From Planctomycetota bacterium (GTDB taxonomy: Bacteria; Planctomycetota; Phycisphaerae; Phycisphaerales; Phycisphaeraceae), in the NCBI GenBank assembly GCA_026386955.1, contig JAPLMQ010000295.1:1-64000 (forward strand): 64,000 nt of DNA. Direction: 5' to 3'. The number at the start of each line of letters is the position of its first letter. Within the stretch, counting starts at the first letter, position 1. The position numbers and the translations under genes are program-made. Below are positions 20,848 to 29,507 of the stretch, piece after piece. A model generated the notes under the pieces. It was not told where the DNA came from. It searched no databases and was given only the letters and a program-made list of their open reading frames with translations.

Positions 20848-23800
20848 TCACTCCGGCTTGAGCGTGAATCGGCCGTACCGCGACGAGTTCTCGTACGCGA
20901 AGCGGCTGCCGAAGACCGTGCCGTAGCGGGCGGTCGGCTTCGCGGCGACGGGCTTGCCCTTGACCGGCTTCGCCGGCTTGGCGGCCGCGGCGGCCGCGGT
21001 GGGCAGTTCGCCCGGTACCGTCACCTGGAACTCGAGCATCGCCTCGCCCGACGCGGGGTCGATGCCCAACAACACCAGCGGGATCAGCGCCTGCAGCCGG
21101 TAGCCCTTCTCCGTGGGCGTCGAGCGGACCTGGATCTTCTTCTCGAAGTTGATCGACCCAGCCGTCTTGGCGAACGCGCCGGCGGGCGTCTCGCCGACCG
21201 ACGGTGCGAGGAAAAGCTGGGATATCTTCTCGGGGGCCTTGGGGTTCGCGCCGAAGACCTCGATCTCGGAGCCCCTCCAGACCGTCCCCTCCCGACGGGG
21301 ATGTTCGTCGTGCACCACGGCGTCGACCGCAAGCTGGTCGCCCATGACGGCGAAGCGGATGTCGGCAAGCGAATCCCTCTCGGTCTTGGCGTTCATCGGC
21401 TTGACGTTGGCGAGCGCCGACCCGACGGCGTCGAGCGACGCCGCGGGCTTGAGCACCGCAAGGACCAAGTCAGGCTTGGGCGGAGCGGCGGGCTGCGTCG
21501 CGGCGGCGACCGCGTTCGCGGCAGCGCCCTCGGCATCGATCTTAACCACCGGCCCCGCGGGCGCTTCGCCCAGGTACGGCGTCATCCGATAGGCCAACGA
21601 CACGTTCGCCGCCGGCACGCCGCGGCCGTTTGCCGCAGCGGCTTCGCCCCCGCCCTCGGTCGGCTCGGCCTCGGCGGCCTCCTTCTCCGCCGGCGCGGCG
21701 TCGGGTGCCTCGGCCTCGCCCCCCGCCGCGGGCTCGCCCTCGGCGTTGCCGGCGGCCTTCGGGCGGGCGACGATCTGGATCAGCACCGTCTCGTTGTTGC
21801 CCAGCATGATCGGGCGCGTCTTGTCGAGGTCGATGCGCACGCCGTAGCCCTTCTGCTCGACGACGAACGCCGCCGCGGGGCTGGGCTCGCGCGTGATCGG
21901 GCCGATCTCCTTGCCGTCGGCGTCGAGGCGGGTGAGCTTGGTGATCGCGACGGGGGGCTTGCGGGCCCCGGGGCTGACGCGCGTCACGACGTAGGGGATC
22001 ATCTCGTACGCCTCGGCGACGATGCCGCGCAGCCCGTGCGGGCCGCCGTAGATCCCGTAGACCTTCTCCGCGTCGGACTCGCGCAGGCGCACGGTCGCGG
22101 TGATGTCGTTCGCTCCGAAGGTGTAGGTGCGGAAGTAGTGGAAGCAGGACTGGCTGACCTCGGCGTCGACGCGCAGCGTGTTGCCGTCGAGCCGGGGGCG
22201 CTCGGGCTCGCTGTAGGCGGTGACGATCGAGCTGCCGTCGGCGCCGGTGCCGACCAGGGAGTGGAGGTGGAAGCTGCGCCACTGCGAGGGGTGCATGCCG
22301 CCGCCGTAGTCGCTGCGGACCTTGGAGTTGAGGACCAGCCCCGCGCCCGGGACACCGCCGGGACCCGAGGCGCCGGGGACCAGGAGCTGCGCGAGGATGC
22401 CGCCGCTGAAGCCGATCTGCCCGTGGAAGCTCTCGCCGAGCCACGAGGGCGTGATGCGCCCGGCGTAGGCGACCATGTAGTAATTCTGCCGACGGGCGTA
22501 GAAGAATTCGTTGGCGTCGTTGACCGAGCCGGTGATGTCGGGCCCGCCCAGGGCCTTCCAGCGGAACTCCTCGGAGTCGGGGCCGTAGACGCCGCCGGCG
22601 AGCTTCGCGGCGGTGCGCGAGTTCCACGGGGCCGCCATCTCGGGGGCGCAGAAGACGTAGCTGTAGAGGTTGCGGAGGTTGTTGAGGGCGTTGGAGAATT
22701 TTTTCTCGTTGAGGTCGGCGATGCCCGCCTGCCAGCCGCGCATCACGTAGCCGCCGTAGTGGTAGTCGTAGCCGTAGCCTTCCTGGATGCCGCCCGAGGG
22801 GCCGATGCCCGCGCGGTCGCCGAAGCCGCCGGTGCTGAAGCGGGTCCAGTAGGTCTCGAAGAGCTCCTTCTGCAGCGGATCGCCGGTGGCCTCGACGCAG
22901 TAGCGCAGCCCCTGCACGAGGCTCGCCGCCGAGTTGCCGTTGACCAGCTCGATCCCTCGGGCGAAGGCGAGCCGGTCGCCGACCTGGATCATGAACTCGC
23001 GCACGGCCTGCTTCGCGGGCTCGGGCGCGTCGGACTGCTGCAAAATCCGCCACGCGGGGCGGTGGTAGAAGAACGAATAGGTCCCCATCTCGTAGGCGAG
23101 GTTGCGCCCGTGCATGACGTGGTCGTTGGGCCCCACGACGAGCATGCCCTCGAGCATCTCGCTGAGCGCGAGGTTCAGCGCGCTTCGGTTCTTGTGGGCC
23201 GGGTAGCTGTGCATGAGGATGTCGGCCGTGCCGGGCTTGGGGTCTTTGTACGTCTCGCCGCGCTTGCCCAGGAACTGCATCGGGCTCTGGTGCGAGCCGA
23301 CGGAGATGAAGCCCGGGCGCGTGGGCAGGTCGGCGGGAAGCGTGAAGTCCTCGGGCTTGAGCGTCTTGAGCCAGTCGTAAAGGCGGACTTGATAGCCCTG
23401 CCAGAAGACGCGCCCGTCGTGGTAGATCGCGCCGTTGTGGATCGCGCGGGCCGCCGCCTCGGTCGGGCAGAGCACCGCCAGCGAGCGAGGCTGGCCGCGC
23501 CAGTTCCGCTGCTCCTTGGGCATCAACGCCTCGACGCGCAGGAAATAATCGTTCGCCCCCGGCGAGACCTCCACCACCACGACCATGTCGTCCATCTCGC
23601 CCGCGCTCGCCGGCGCGTAGCGAGCCTCCGCCATCCCGCGCGTCGCGTCGGCCGACACCAGCACGCGGCCATCCAGCGTCTTGATCGTCACCCGCCGATT
23701 CGCGGGGCAGTCGAGTTCGAGGATGCCGACCTCGATCGACTCGGTCCCCTTGGGCAGGCAGAAAAACCGCTTGGCGAAGAGGTCGTGGTGGCCGTGCATC

Positions 23801-24369
23801 CAGTCGGGCCCGCCGCTCACGCCGTAGGCCATGTCGGGCTCGGAGGTCGAGATGGTCGCGTAGATGTTGGGCCCGCCGACGAGCACGAGGCGATAGACGC
23901 CCTTCCCGCCGTCCTTCAGGGCGCTGGCCTTCACGCTGTAGGTGAAGGTGCGCTTGGGCATCGCCGCGAGCCGCGTCGGCTCGGACCACTGGCTCCAAGG
24001 GATCGCCGGTCGCAGCCCGCGGCCATAGAGCGTGGCGTAATAAAACGCGTCGTGGTCCCACGCGCCGGGCGCGCCGCCGGGCTCGTTGGGGTTCACGCCG
24101 TCGTCGGGAATGACTTCGCGGACCAGCAGGTTTCCCGCGGGATCGTAGACCTTCACGAGCACCTCGCTCGGGCCGCGGACGACGTGGTTGATGTCGCGGA
24201 TGTCGAGCGTGATGGCGAAGTCGCGTCCTTGGGAATTGTCGAAGAAATAGGCGATGTCGTCGTAGAGCCGGTGCGTCGCGCCCTGGGCGTGCGCGGCCCG
24301 CGGCTGGACGATCGCGAGGAAAACAAAACAGAGAAGCGTGGCGAGGATTCGGCCGGAAAATCGAGGCAT
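20848..24369 (-). CDS. Very large secreted protein with CBM9-like C-terminal domain
   Basis: This is a 1173-residue exported protein. The start at 24369 yields the signal peptide MPRFSGRILATLLCFVFLAIVQPRAAHAQ. The N-terminal part contains a beta-domain. A middle region (about 340-600) is helix-rich, with aromatic-rich GYGYDYHYGGYVMRGWQAG and LNNLRNLYSYVF, and suggests an alpha/alpha-toroid as in polysaccharide lyases. This is followed by a beta-sandwich region, an Ala/Glu-rich linker (about 800-870) and a C-terminal domain (about 960-1173) with HDEHPRREGTVWRGSEIEVF, typical of CBM9-like/DOMON sandwich folds. The architecture suggests a polysaccharide lyase or glycosidase. No family can be named with confidence. 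Confidence 0.6.
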   Translation of the reverse strand: MPRFSGRILATLLCFVFLAIVQPRAAHAQGATHRLYDDIAYFFDNSQGRDFAITLDIRDINHVVRGPSEVLVKVYDPAGNLLVREVIPDDGVNPNEPGGAPGAWDHDAFYYATLYGRGLRPAIPWSQWSEPTRLAAMPKRTFTYSVKASALKDGGKGVYRLVLVGGPNIYATISTSEPDMAYGVSGGPDWMHGHHDLFAKRFFCLPKGTESIEVGILELDCPANRRVTIKTLDGRVLVSADATRGMAEARYAPASAGEMDDMVVVVEVSPGANDYFLRVEALMPKEQRNWRGQPRSLAVLCPTEAAARAIHNGAIYHDGRVFWQGYQVRLYDWLKTLKPEDFTLPADLPTRPGFISVGSHQSPMQFLGKRGETYKDPKPGTADILMHSYPAHKNRSALNLALSEMLEGMLVVGPNDHVMHGRNLAYEMGTYSFFYHRPAWRILQQSDAPEPAKQAVREFMIQVGDRLAFARGIELVNGNSAASLVQGLRYCVEATGDPLQKELFETYWTRFSTGGFGDRAGIGPSGGIQEGYGYDYHYGGYVMRGWQAGIADLNEKKFSNALNNLRNLYSYVFCAPEMAAPWNSRTAAKLAGGVYGPDSEEFRWKALGGPDITGSVNDANEFFYARRQNYYMVAYAGRITPSWLGESFHGQIGFSGGILAQLLVPGASGPGGVPGAGLVLNSKVRSDYGGGMHPSQWRSFHLHSLVGTGADGSSIVTAYSEPERPRLDGNTLRVDAEVSQSCFHYFRTYTFGANDITATVRLRESDAEKVYGIYGGPHGLRGIVAEAYEMIPYVVTRVSPGARKPPVAITKLTRLDADGKEIGPITREPSPAAAFVVEQKGYGVRIDLDKTRPIMLGNNETVLIQIVARPKAAGNAEGEPAAGGEAEAPDAAPAEKEAAEAEPTEGGGEAAAANGRGVPAANVSLAYRMTPYLGEAPAGPVVKIDAEGAAANAVAAATQPAAPPKPDLVLAVLKPAASLDAVGSALANVKPMNAKTERDSLADIRFAVMGDQLAVDAVVHDEHPRREGTVWRGSEIEVFGANPKAPEKISQLFLAPSVGETPAGAFAKTAGSINFEKKIQVRSTPTEKGYRLQALIPLVLLGIDPASGEAMLEFQVTVPGELPTAAAAAAKPAKPVKGKPVAAKPTARYGTVFGSRFAYENSSRYGRFTLKPE

Positions 24370-24545
24370 CGGCGGGGCTCCGTCAAGGAAGTCGAACAGG
24401 GAAAGCGGTCCGGGAAGACGATCGGAAAAGCGATTCGCGGGCGGCGTGGAGCGGGGCGAGATCAGGTAGGCGGCTCCGGGGGCGGGACCGGGGCCGGAGG
24501 TGGGTGGTTCGTACAACGACGCGTCGGCGCGGGCGATTGCAGCGG

Positions 24546-24617
24546 GCGATTTCCGGGTCGATCTCGGGGTCGAGTTTAGACGCGATTCCGGGGTCGAATT
24601 CCGGGGGCGATTTCCGG
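24546..24617. repeat. Degenerate tandem repeat, CGATTYCGGGGTCGA-like units
   Basis: About four to five imperfect units of a 14-18 bp motif (CGATTTCCGGGTCGAT, TCTCGGGGTCGAG, CGATTCCGGGGTCGA, ATTCCGGGGGCGA) lie head to tail upstream of the 1173-residue secreted protein gene. They could be regulatory sites or a slippage product. Confidence 0.4.
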
Positions 24618-24711
24618 AGGTGCAATCGGCTCCGGAACGGGCCCAAAATCGACACCCGCGGCTCGTCGATGAAGCTGGAGTCATGGCCGTTCCCATCTCG
24701 ATAGAGGTCCT

Positions 24712-24804
24712 GTGCGGAAAAAAAGTGCGCCTCCTGTAAGACCCGCACAAGTGTCCGGCCAAATCCGGACAAGCCGGGTTTGGACCGCGCGCAACTCCTT
24801 GTTT
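24712..24804 (-). repeat. IR-F copy 2, dispersed intergenic repeat
   Basis: Read on the minus strand it has AAGGAGTTGCGCGC, a TCCGG/CCGGA hairpin, GTGCGGGTCTTAC, a purine stretch and a seven-T run. This matches the element at 165-243 in order and orientation, with an extra about 10 bp in the middle. Confidence 0.55.
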
Positions 24805-25162
24805 TGGGGCTCGGCGGAATTTTTTTCAAAAAAATCTTGTGGCGTTTTTGACCTGAAAACGAAGGTGGCGCGCCTGAAAATGCCCTTTAATGGACCGCCG
24901 GCCGCCGCCCTCTCCGCCGCCCACCCCTCGCCTCTGAGCCGCGCCTCTCCTGCTCCTTCCCGTCGACCCGATTTCACCCTCGTGGACGTCGGCGATGAAA
25001 GGCGTTCAGCCCAGGTTTGGTGTTCGATGCGCGGATTGACCCAGCGCTCGGTCGCCACGGCCGTCTTGTCCGCCCGTGGCAGCCACCCCGTTACAATCCT
25101 CTTCCCTTCATCCACACGCCCGCCGATTCCGCCTCTCCCCCCTCACCGCCGAGGCTCCCCTC

Positions 25163-26695
25163 ATGCTGATCGAATCCACCCGCCTTTTATTCCTCCTCTC
25201 CCTGGCGCTTGCCCTCACGCTCGCCATCGCGTCGCAGACCTTCGCCGACACCCCCGCCCCCGGAAACTCGCCCGCATCGAAGCCCTCCGCCCAACCCGCC
25301 ACAAAACCCTCCGCCACCACAAAGCCGGCCGCCACCAAGCCCGCCGCGCCCGTCGTGAAGCATGCCGTCTCGCCCATCAAGGGGCCGGCCCCCGATCCCG
25401 CTTGGCCCAGCGACAAGCCGGTCCTCGTCTCCGACCGCGGCAGCGAACGCGCCACCACCGGCCCGGGCAACAACATCGTCACCCGCGACGGCCGGACCCA
25501 CCTCGCCTGGCAGGAGGTCGACGCCACCGGCTACTACGACGTCGTGCGCACGCTCGACCGCGCGACGGGCAAGTGGTCCCCGATCTTCCGCGTCGGCCCC
25601 GCCAAGGACAACCACGCCCGCCCCGCGCTCGCCATCGACTCCCAAGGCTTCCTCCACCTGGTCATCGGCGGCCACGTCACGATGATGACCTACTACAAGA
25701 GCAAGTTGCCCAACGACGCCTCCGCGTGGGAGCGCCCCGTGGCGGTGGGCGTGGGCACCTACCCGATGCTGATCTGCGGGGCCGACGACACCCTCGTGCT
25801 CGCCGCCCGGCACGACTCCGAGCCGCGCGGGCTCAACCTCTTCGTCAAAAAGGCGGGCGGGAACTGGCACGTGCGCGAGAACGTCTTCCAGCGCCGGGCC
25901 GACCACCCGGGCTACTCGGGCTTCAACGCCGCCCTGGCGTGGGGCCCCGATGGCAAGCGGCTGCACCTGGCGATCGACTCCTACGAGAGCGGCCGCGAGG
26001 TGGCGACGCGCGGGGTCTACCAGGCCGTCGCCTACATGTGCACCGACGACCTGGGCGTCACCTGGCAAAAGGCCGACGGCTCGGCAATCCCCGCGAAGGC
26101 CACGACCGAGAAACTCGACATGATCGCGCAGGTCGATGTGGGGATGAAGCCCGTCTCGCCGCCGATCGCGCTGCGCAACGGCGGGCTGGTCGTCGACGCG
26201 AAGGGCAAGCCGTACGTCTACTTCATCGAGATCACGGAGAAGAAGCCCAAGGCGCGGCTGGTGACGCCGGGCGAGGACGGCAAGTGGCGCGACCTGCCTC
26301 TCGACGAGGCCTTCCGCAAGGCCTGGCCCGACGCCAAGCCCTCGGGCGCGCGCGGGAGCTTGAGCATGACCGCCGACGGGGCGATGCACGTCCTTTTCAT
26401 GATCGAGCCCGCCGGCGCCCGCGACGACCGCCCCAACCCCGAGGACGAGAAGTTCGACGGGAACTACGGCGTCGGCCTGCTCTCGACCAGCGACGGCGGG
26501 CAGACCTTCACGCCCCGCAACCTCCTGCCCTTCAACCCCGAGGCCAGCACCAGCCTGAGCAACATCGAGCGCCAGACGGGGCACAACGACCTGAAGGACC
26601 GACTGCCCAGCGCGCTTTGGATGGATGGGTTGCAGCGGTACCCCAAGCCGGACGAGTACATCAATACGAGGGTGTATTGGACGCAGCCGAGGTGA
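25163..26695 (+). CDS. Secreted BNR_4-type repeat protein, possible polysaccharide lyase
   Basis: This is a 510-residue exported protein. The ATG at 25163 starts a signal peptide (LLFLLSLALALTLAIASQTFA), then a Lys/Pro/Ala-rich linker to about residue 75. The remainder resembles BNR-4 propellers: RTHLAWQEVDATGYYDVV, HARPALAIDSQGFLHLVIGGH, MTYYKSKLPNDASAW and YPMLICGADDTLVLAARH. This seven-bladed type occurs in PL24/PL25 ulvan lyases and other planctomycete or Bacteroidetes secreted enzymes. The catalytic His/Tyr pair cannot be assigned by eye. It is the first of three rightward or leftward carbohydrate-related genes grouped around the IR-A repeats. Confidence 0.75.
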   Translation: MLIESTRLLFLLSLALALTLAIASQTFADTPAPGNSPASKPSAQPATKPSATTKPAATKPAAPVVKHAVSPIKGPAPDPAWPSDKPVLVSDRGSERATTGPGNNIVTRDGRTHLAWQEVDATGYYDVVRTLDRATGKWSPIFRVGPAKDNHARPALAIDSQGFLHLVIGGHVTMMTYYKSKLPNDASAWERPVAVGVGTYPMLICGADDTLVLAARHDSEPRGLNLFVKKAGGNWHVRENVFQRRADHPGYSGFNAALAWGPDGKRLHLAIDSYESGREVATRGVYQAVAYMCTDDLGVTWQKADGSAIPAKATTEKLDMIAQVDVGMKPVSPPIALRNGGLVVDAKGKPYVYFIEITEKKPKARLVTPGEDGKWRDLPLDEAFRKAWPDAKPSGARGSLSMTADGAMHVLFMIEPAGARDDRPNPEDEKFDGNYGVGLLSTSDGGQTFTPRNLLPFNPEASTSLSNIERQTGHNDLKDRLPSALWMDGLQRYPKPDEYINTRVYWTQPR

Positions 26696-27067
26696 ATGCG
26701 GTTTTGTAGGGTGGGTTGAGCGTCCGTCGCCTCCTCCCATCAGGCGCAGCCTGATCCATTCCGGGGGCAGAGACGGACACTGTGTGTCCGAAGACGGGGC
26801 GAGGCGGTACTCCGCCGCGCGAATCGTCGGCCGCCATGAACCGTCCGGTTCCACGCGCGGCCTGCGTCAAAAGGCTTGTTTTCGGGCGCGTCGCGTGCTC
26901 ATGACGGCTTCAACGACGCCCGCACGTCGCGCGGGCGGAGTACCGCCTCGCCCGGTCTTCGGGGACACAGTCCCCGTCTCTGATCAGACAAGAGCGCTCG
27001 CTCGCGACCTTCGGCGCGAATCCGTATATCCTCGTCGCATTCCCCCACCTCCCTCGAACGGAACCCC
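26696..27067. other. Intergenic region filled by IR-A copy 1
   Basis: The gap between the BNR-type gene and the heparinase-like gene is almost entirely the repeat element at 26734-26988. The repeat is preceded by a short GTAGGGTGGGTTGAGCG motif that has a variant at 35399. The promoter for the downstream gene must lie in the last about 80 bp or inside the repeat. Confidence 0.5.
26734..26988. repeat. IR-A copy 1 (about 255 bp)
   Basis: This element begins CTCCCATCAGGCGCAGCCTGAT and ends CCCGTCTCTGATCAGA. Its two halves are imperfect inverted repeats of each other (GGCGGTACTCCGCC in the left half, GGCGGAGTACCGCC in the right). It is nearly identical to copy 2 at 29227-29482 and lies in the same orientation. 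Compared with copy 3 it lacks the outermost about 20 bp on the right and has about 13 extra bp inside the left arm. No coding potential is convincing. Confidence 0.8.
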
Positions 27068-29182
27068 ATGCCGCTCTCCCCCGCGCTGGCGCGTCGCATC
27101 AAGAGACTGCAGGCCCGCAGGCGGATCGATCCGCGCGAGGCGGGCACGCTGCTGGACATGTTCCACGCCGACCGGGCCGAGACGCCTGCGAGCGCCGCGT
27201 TCATCGAGCGCTACCTGCCCGCGCCGGGGTCGATGCCGACGCGCCACGCCAAGGGCGGGATGCTGGCCGGGGCGGGCGAGATCGCCGCGGCCCGCAAGCG
27301 GATCAAGAGCGACCCGGTCAGCGCCTCGCTCTGGAAACAACTTCGCGAACGCTGCGCCGGCTACATGACGCGGGGCCATGCGGATTTCATCGACTGGACC
27401 CAGCGCAAGAACGTGAAGCTCTGGGACCGCAGGCAGGGGCATTGGAAGCTGACGCTCGCGGTGCAGGACCTCGCCTGGGCGGGAGCGATCGGGAATGAGC
27501 CGGCGCTGGGGAAATTCGCGGCCAACATCCTGCTCACCATCGCCCGCCACCGCCAGGGCTGGGGCCCGATGCACTGCAACTACGGCAGGCCCTACAAAGG
27601 CTGGCTCTTCGACAACCTGCTCGACCTGGGGCACATCACGCTCGGGTCGGCCATCGCCTACAGCCTCGTGCGCCCGTCAATGAAGGCCGACGACCGCGCG
27701 GAGATCGCCGCCTATTTCGAGCCTTATTTCCACAAGGCGCTGACGCACCGGCACGAGAGCCTGCACGCGCCGGGGAACAACTTCGCCCCCATCGGCTTCG
27801 GCGGCGCGGGGCTGATGGCGCTGGCCCTCTGCGACGACTACCCCGCGGTCCGCCGGGGGGCGTTGCACGAGGCGCTCATGTGGGCCGAGGCTTATTCGCT
27901 TTTTACGCTCGACCACGTCGCGGGGAACGACGGCGGGCCGATCGAGGGCTCGGGCTACGGATCGGCCTCGCTCTACTACATCACGCTCTTCGCGCTGGCG
28001 CTCAAGCGCGCGGGCGGGCGCGACCTCTTCGCCCACCCGACGCTCCGCCGACTCGCCCGCTACATGGCGGTGGAGTCGCTCCCCGGGGGCGGGGCGATCA
28101 ACAACTTCAACGACAACCACTACTGGACGCACACCTGCTTCTGGCCCCTGGTCGCGCGGCAGAGCGGCGAACCGCTGGGCGATTGGGTCTGGTTCAACCA
28201 CGCAGGTCCGGGCTCCGACGGCTCCGAGCCGCGCGACCCCGCCTTCATCTCCGAGCTCCCCTACCTCCTGCTCTTCCGCGAGCCCGCCAACGATGGCCTG
28301 ACGCCCGAGAAACTCAAGCTCCCGCGCGTGCACCACTTCAGCGGGCTCGACCATCTCACCGCCCGCACCGGGTGGGAGCGGAATGATTTGCACCTGACGT
28401 TCCAATGCACCCAGCCGCCCAAGCACGCGCACACCCAGCAGGATCGGCTGAACTACACGCTCTACGCGCTGGGCGAGTGCTTCGTCGTCGACTCGGGCTA
28501 CGGCATGGTGCCGCTCCCCGGCTCGAGCGAGGTCAAGCGCATGGGCGTGCATGGCGAGTCGCACAACCAGGTGCTCATCGACGGCAAGGGGCAGGAGGCG
28601 AAGAAGGGCGCGGAGGCGGGTGGGATTCTGCGCTGGGAGCGCGTCGACGCGAAGGATGGCGAGTGGGTTATTGCGGTCGGCGACGCGACGGGGTCGTATG
28701 AGGCGGCGACGCTCGCGCGGCGGCTGATCGCGGTGCGGTTGACGGCCGATCGGCCGGTGGTCGTGCAGGTCGATTGGATCGTCCCCCGCGTGGCGGGCCT
28801 GCACCGATTCGACACGCTGCTGCAGACGGGCAAGGGGAACCGCGTGAAAGTTGGTTCGGGCGGACAGGCCACGCTGGTGGGCGGGCGCGTCGGCGGCGTG
28901 TTGAACGTCTGCCACGCGGCGACGTCGCCGAGCAAGGCCAGCGTTGATACGTGGATCGACCATCCCCGGCTGCGGTTCGCGTCTCGCTCGCGCGAGCATG
29001 TCGCGGTGACGGTGTTGGCGGGCGGGAAGGTGACGCGCACGCGCGGCGGGAAGGGGTTGGGCGTGGGGTGGAGCGACGCGGGCGGGAGCGGCGAGGTGCG
29101 CGCGGTGCAAGCGGGGCGCGGCGGGAAGGCGGGGACGTTGACGGTGACGATCGCGCCGGCGGAGATCAGGGTGGAGGTGTGA
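27068..29182 (+). CDS. Heparinase II/III-like polysaccharide lyase
   Basis: This is a 704-residue protein. Residues about 1-360 form a helical alpha/alpha-toroid-like half (LHAPGNNFAPIGFGGAGLMAL, NDGGPIEGSGYGSASLYYI). The C-terminal beta-sandwich half opens with the family hallmark HAHTQQDRLNYTLYALG and FVVDSGYG, as in heparinase II/III-like lyases (PF07940). The Asn/His/Tyr residues in the first half fit the lyase active site, but individual assignment needs an alignment. No signal peptide is seen at this start, which is unusual for a lyase and suggests a cytoplasmic oligosaccharide lyase. It is bracketed by two direct copies of IR-A. Confidence 0.82.
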   Translation: MPLSPALARRIKRLQARRRIDPREAGTLLDMFHADRAETPASAAFIERYLPAPGSMPTRHAKGGMLAGAGEIAAARKRIKSDPVSASLWKQLRERCAGYMTRGHADFIDWTQRKNVKLWDRRQGHWKLTLAVQDLAWAGAIGNEPALGKFAANILLTIARHRQGWGPMHCNYGRPYKGWLFDNLLDLGHITLGSAIAYSLVRPSMKADDRAEIAAYFEPYFHKALTHRHESLHAPGNNFAPIGFGGAGLMALALCDDYPAVRRGALHEALMWAEAYSLFTLDHVAGNDGGPIEGSGYGSASLYYITLFALALKRAGGRDLFAHPTLRRLARYMAVESLPGGGAINNFNDNHYWTHTCFWPLVARQSGEPLGDWVWFNHAGPGSDGSEPRDPAFISELPYLLLFREPANDGLTPEKLKLPRVHHFSGLDHLTARTGWERNDLHLTFQCTQPPKHAHTQQDRLNYTLYALGECFVVDSGYGMVPLPGSSEVKRMGVHGESHNQVLIDGKGQEAKKGAEAGGILRWERVDAKDGEWVIAVGDATGSYEAATLARRLIAVRLTADRPVVVQVDWIVPRVAGLHRFDTLLQTGKGNRVKVGSGGQATLVGGRVGGVLNVCHAATSPSKASVDTWIDHPRLRFASRSREHVAVTVLAGGKVTRTRGGKGLGVGWSDAGGSGEVRAVQAGRGGKAGTLTVTIAPAEIRVEV

Positions 29183-29507
29183 GGCGGAGTGGGTTGCGGG
29201 CGGGAGGGCGAGGTTGAATGTTCGCCTTCTCCCATCAGGCGCAGCCTGATCCATTCCGGGGGCAGAGACGGACACTGTGTGTCCGAAGACGGGGCGAGGC
29301 GGTACTCCGCCGCGCGAATCGTCGGCCGCCATGAACCGTCCGGTTCCACGCGCGGCCTGCGTCAACAGGCTTGATTTGCGGCGCGTCGCGTGCTCATGAC
29401 GGCGTCAACGCCGCCCGCACTTCGCGCGGCGGAGTACCGCCTCGCCCTGATTTCGGGGTCACAGTCCCCGTCTCTGATCAGACAAAGGCGTTTCAACAGG
29501 GCCCCCT
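29183..29507. other. Intergenic region filled by IR-A copy 2
   Basis: This is the gap between the convergent heparinase-like gene and the 1034-residue GH-like gene. Apart from about 40 bp on the left and 25 bp on the right it consists of repeat copy 2. No separate terminator is visible, so the repeat's hairpins may serve that purpose. Confidence 0.5.
29227..29482. repeat. IR-A copy 2 (about 256 bp)
   Basis: This is a direct-orientation copy of the element at 26734-26988. The two are nearly identical over the left about 150 bp and have scattered substitutions in the right half. The right end is truncated at the same place (CTCTGATCAGACAA). Confidence 0.8.

Larger units (their letters stand above)
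24370..25162. other. 793-bp divergent intergenic region with repeats
   Basis: This lies between two divergently transcribed secreted-protein genes, so it should hold both promoters, though none is obvious. It contains a degenerate direct repeat of a CGATTCCGGGGTCGA-like unit (about 24546-24617), the IR-F copy 2 (24712-24804), and an A/T-rich patch around 24820-24850 (TTTTTTTCAAAAAAA). No gene is supported. Confidence 0.5.

Noticed and set aside
26661-26870. Small ORF repeated at two places (opposite strand of IR-A copies 1 and 2)
   Set aside because: The shared peptide exists only because the DNA repeat is copied; the frame is not kept open in copy 3 and has no start signal.
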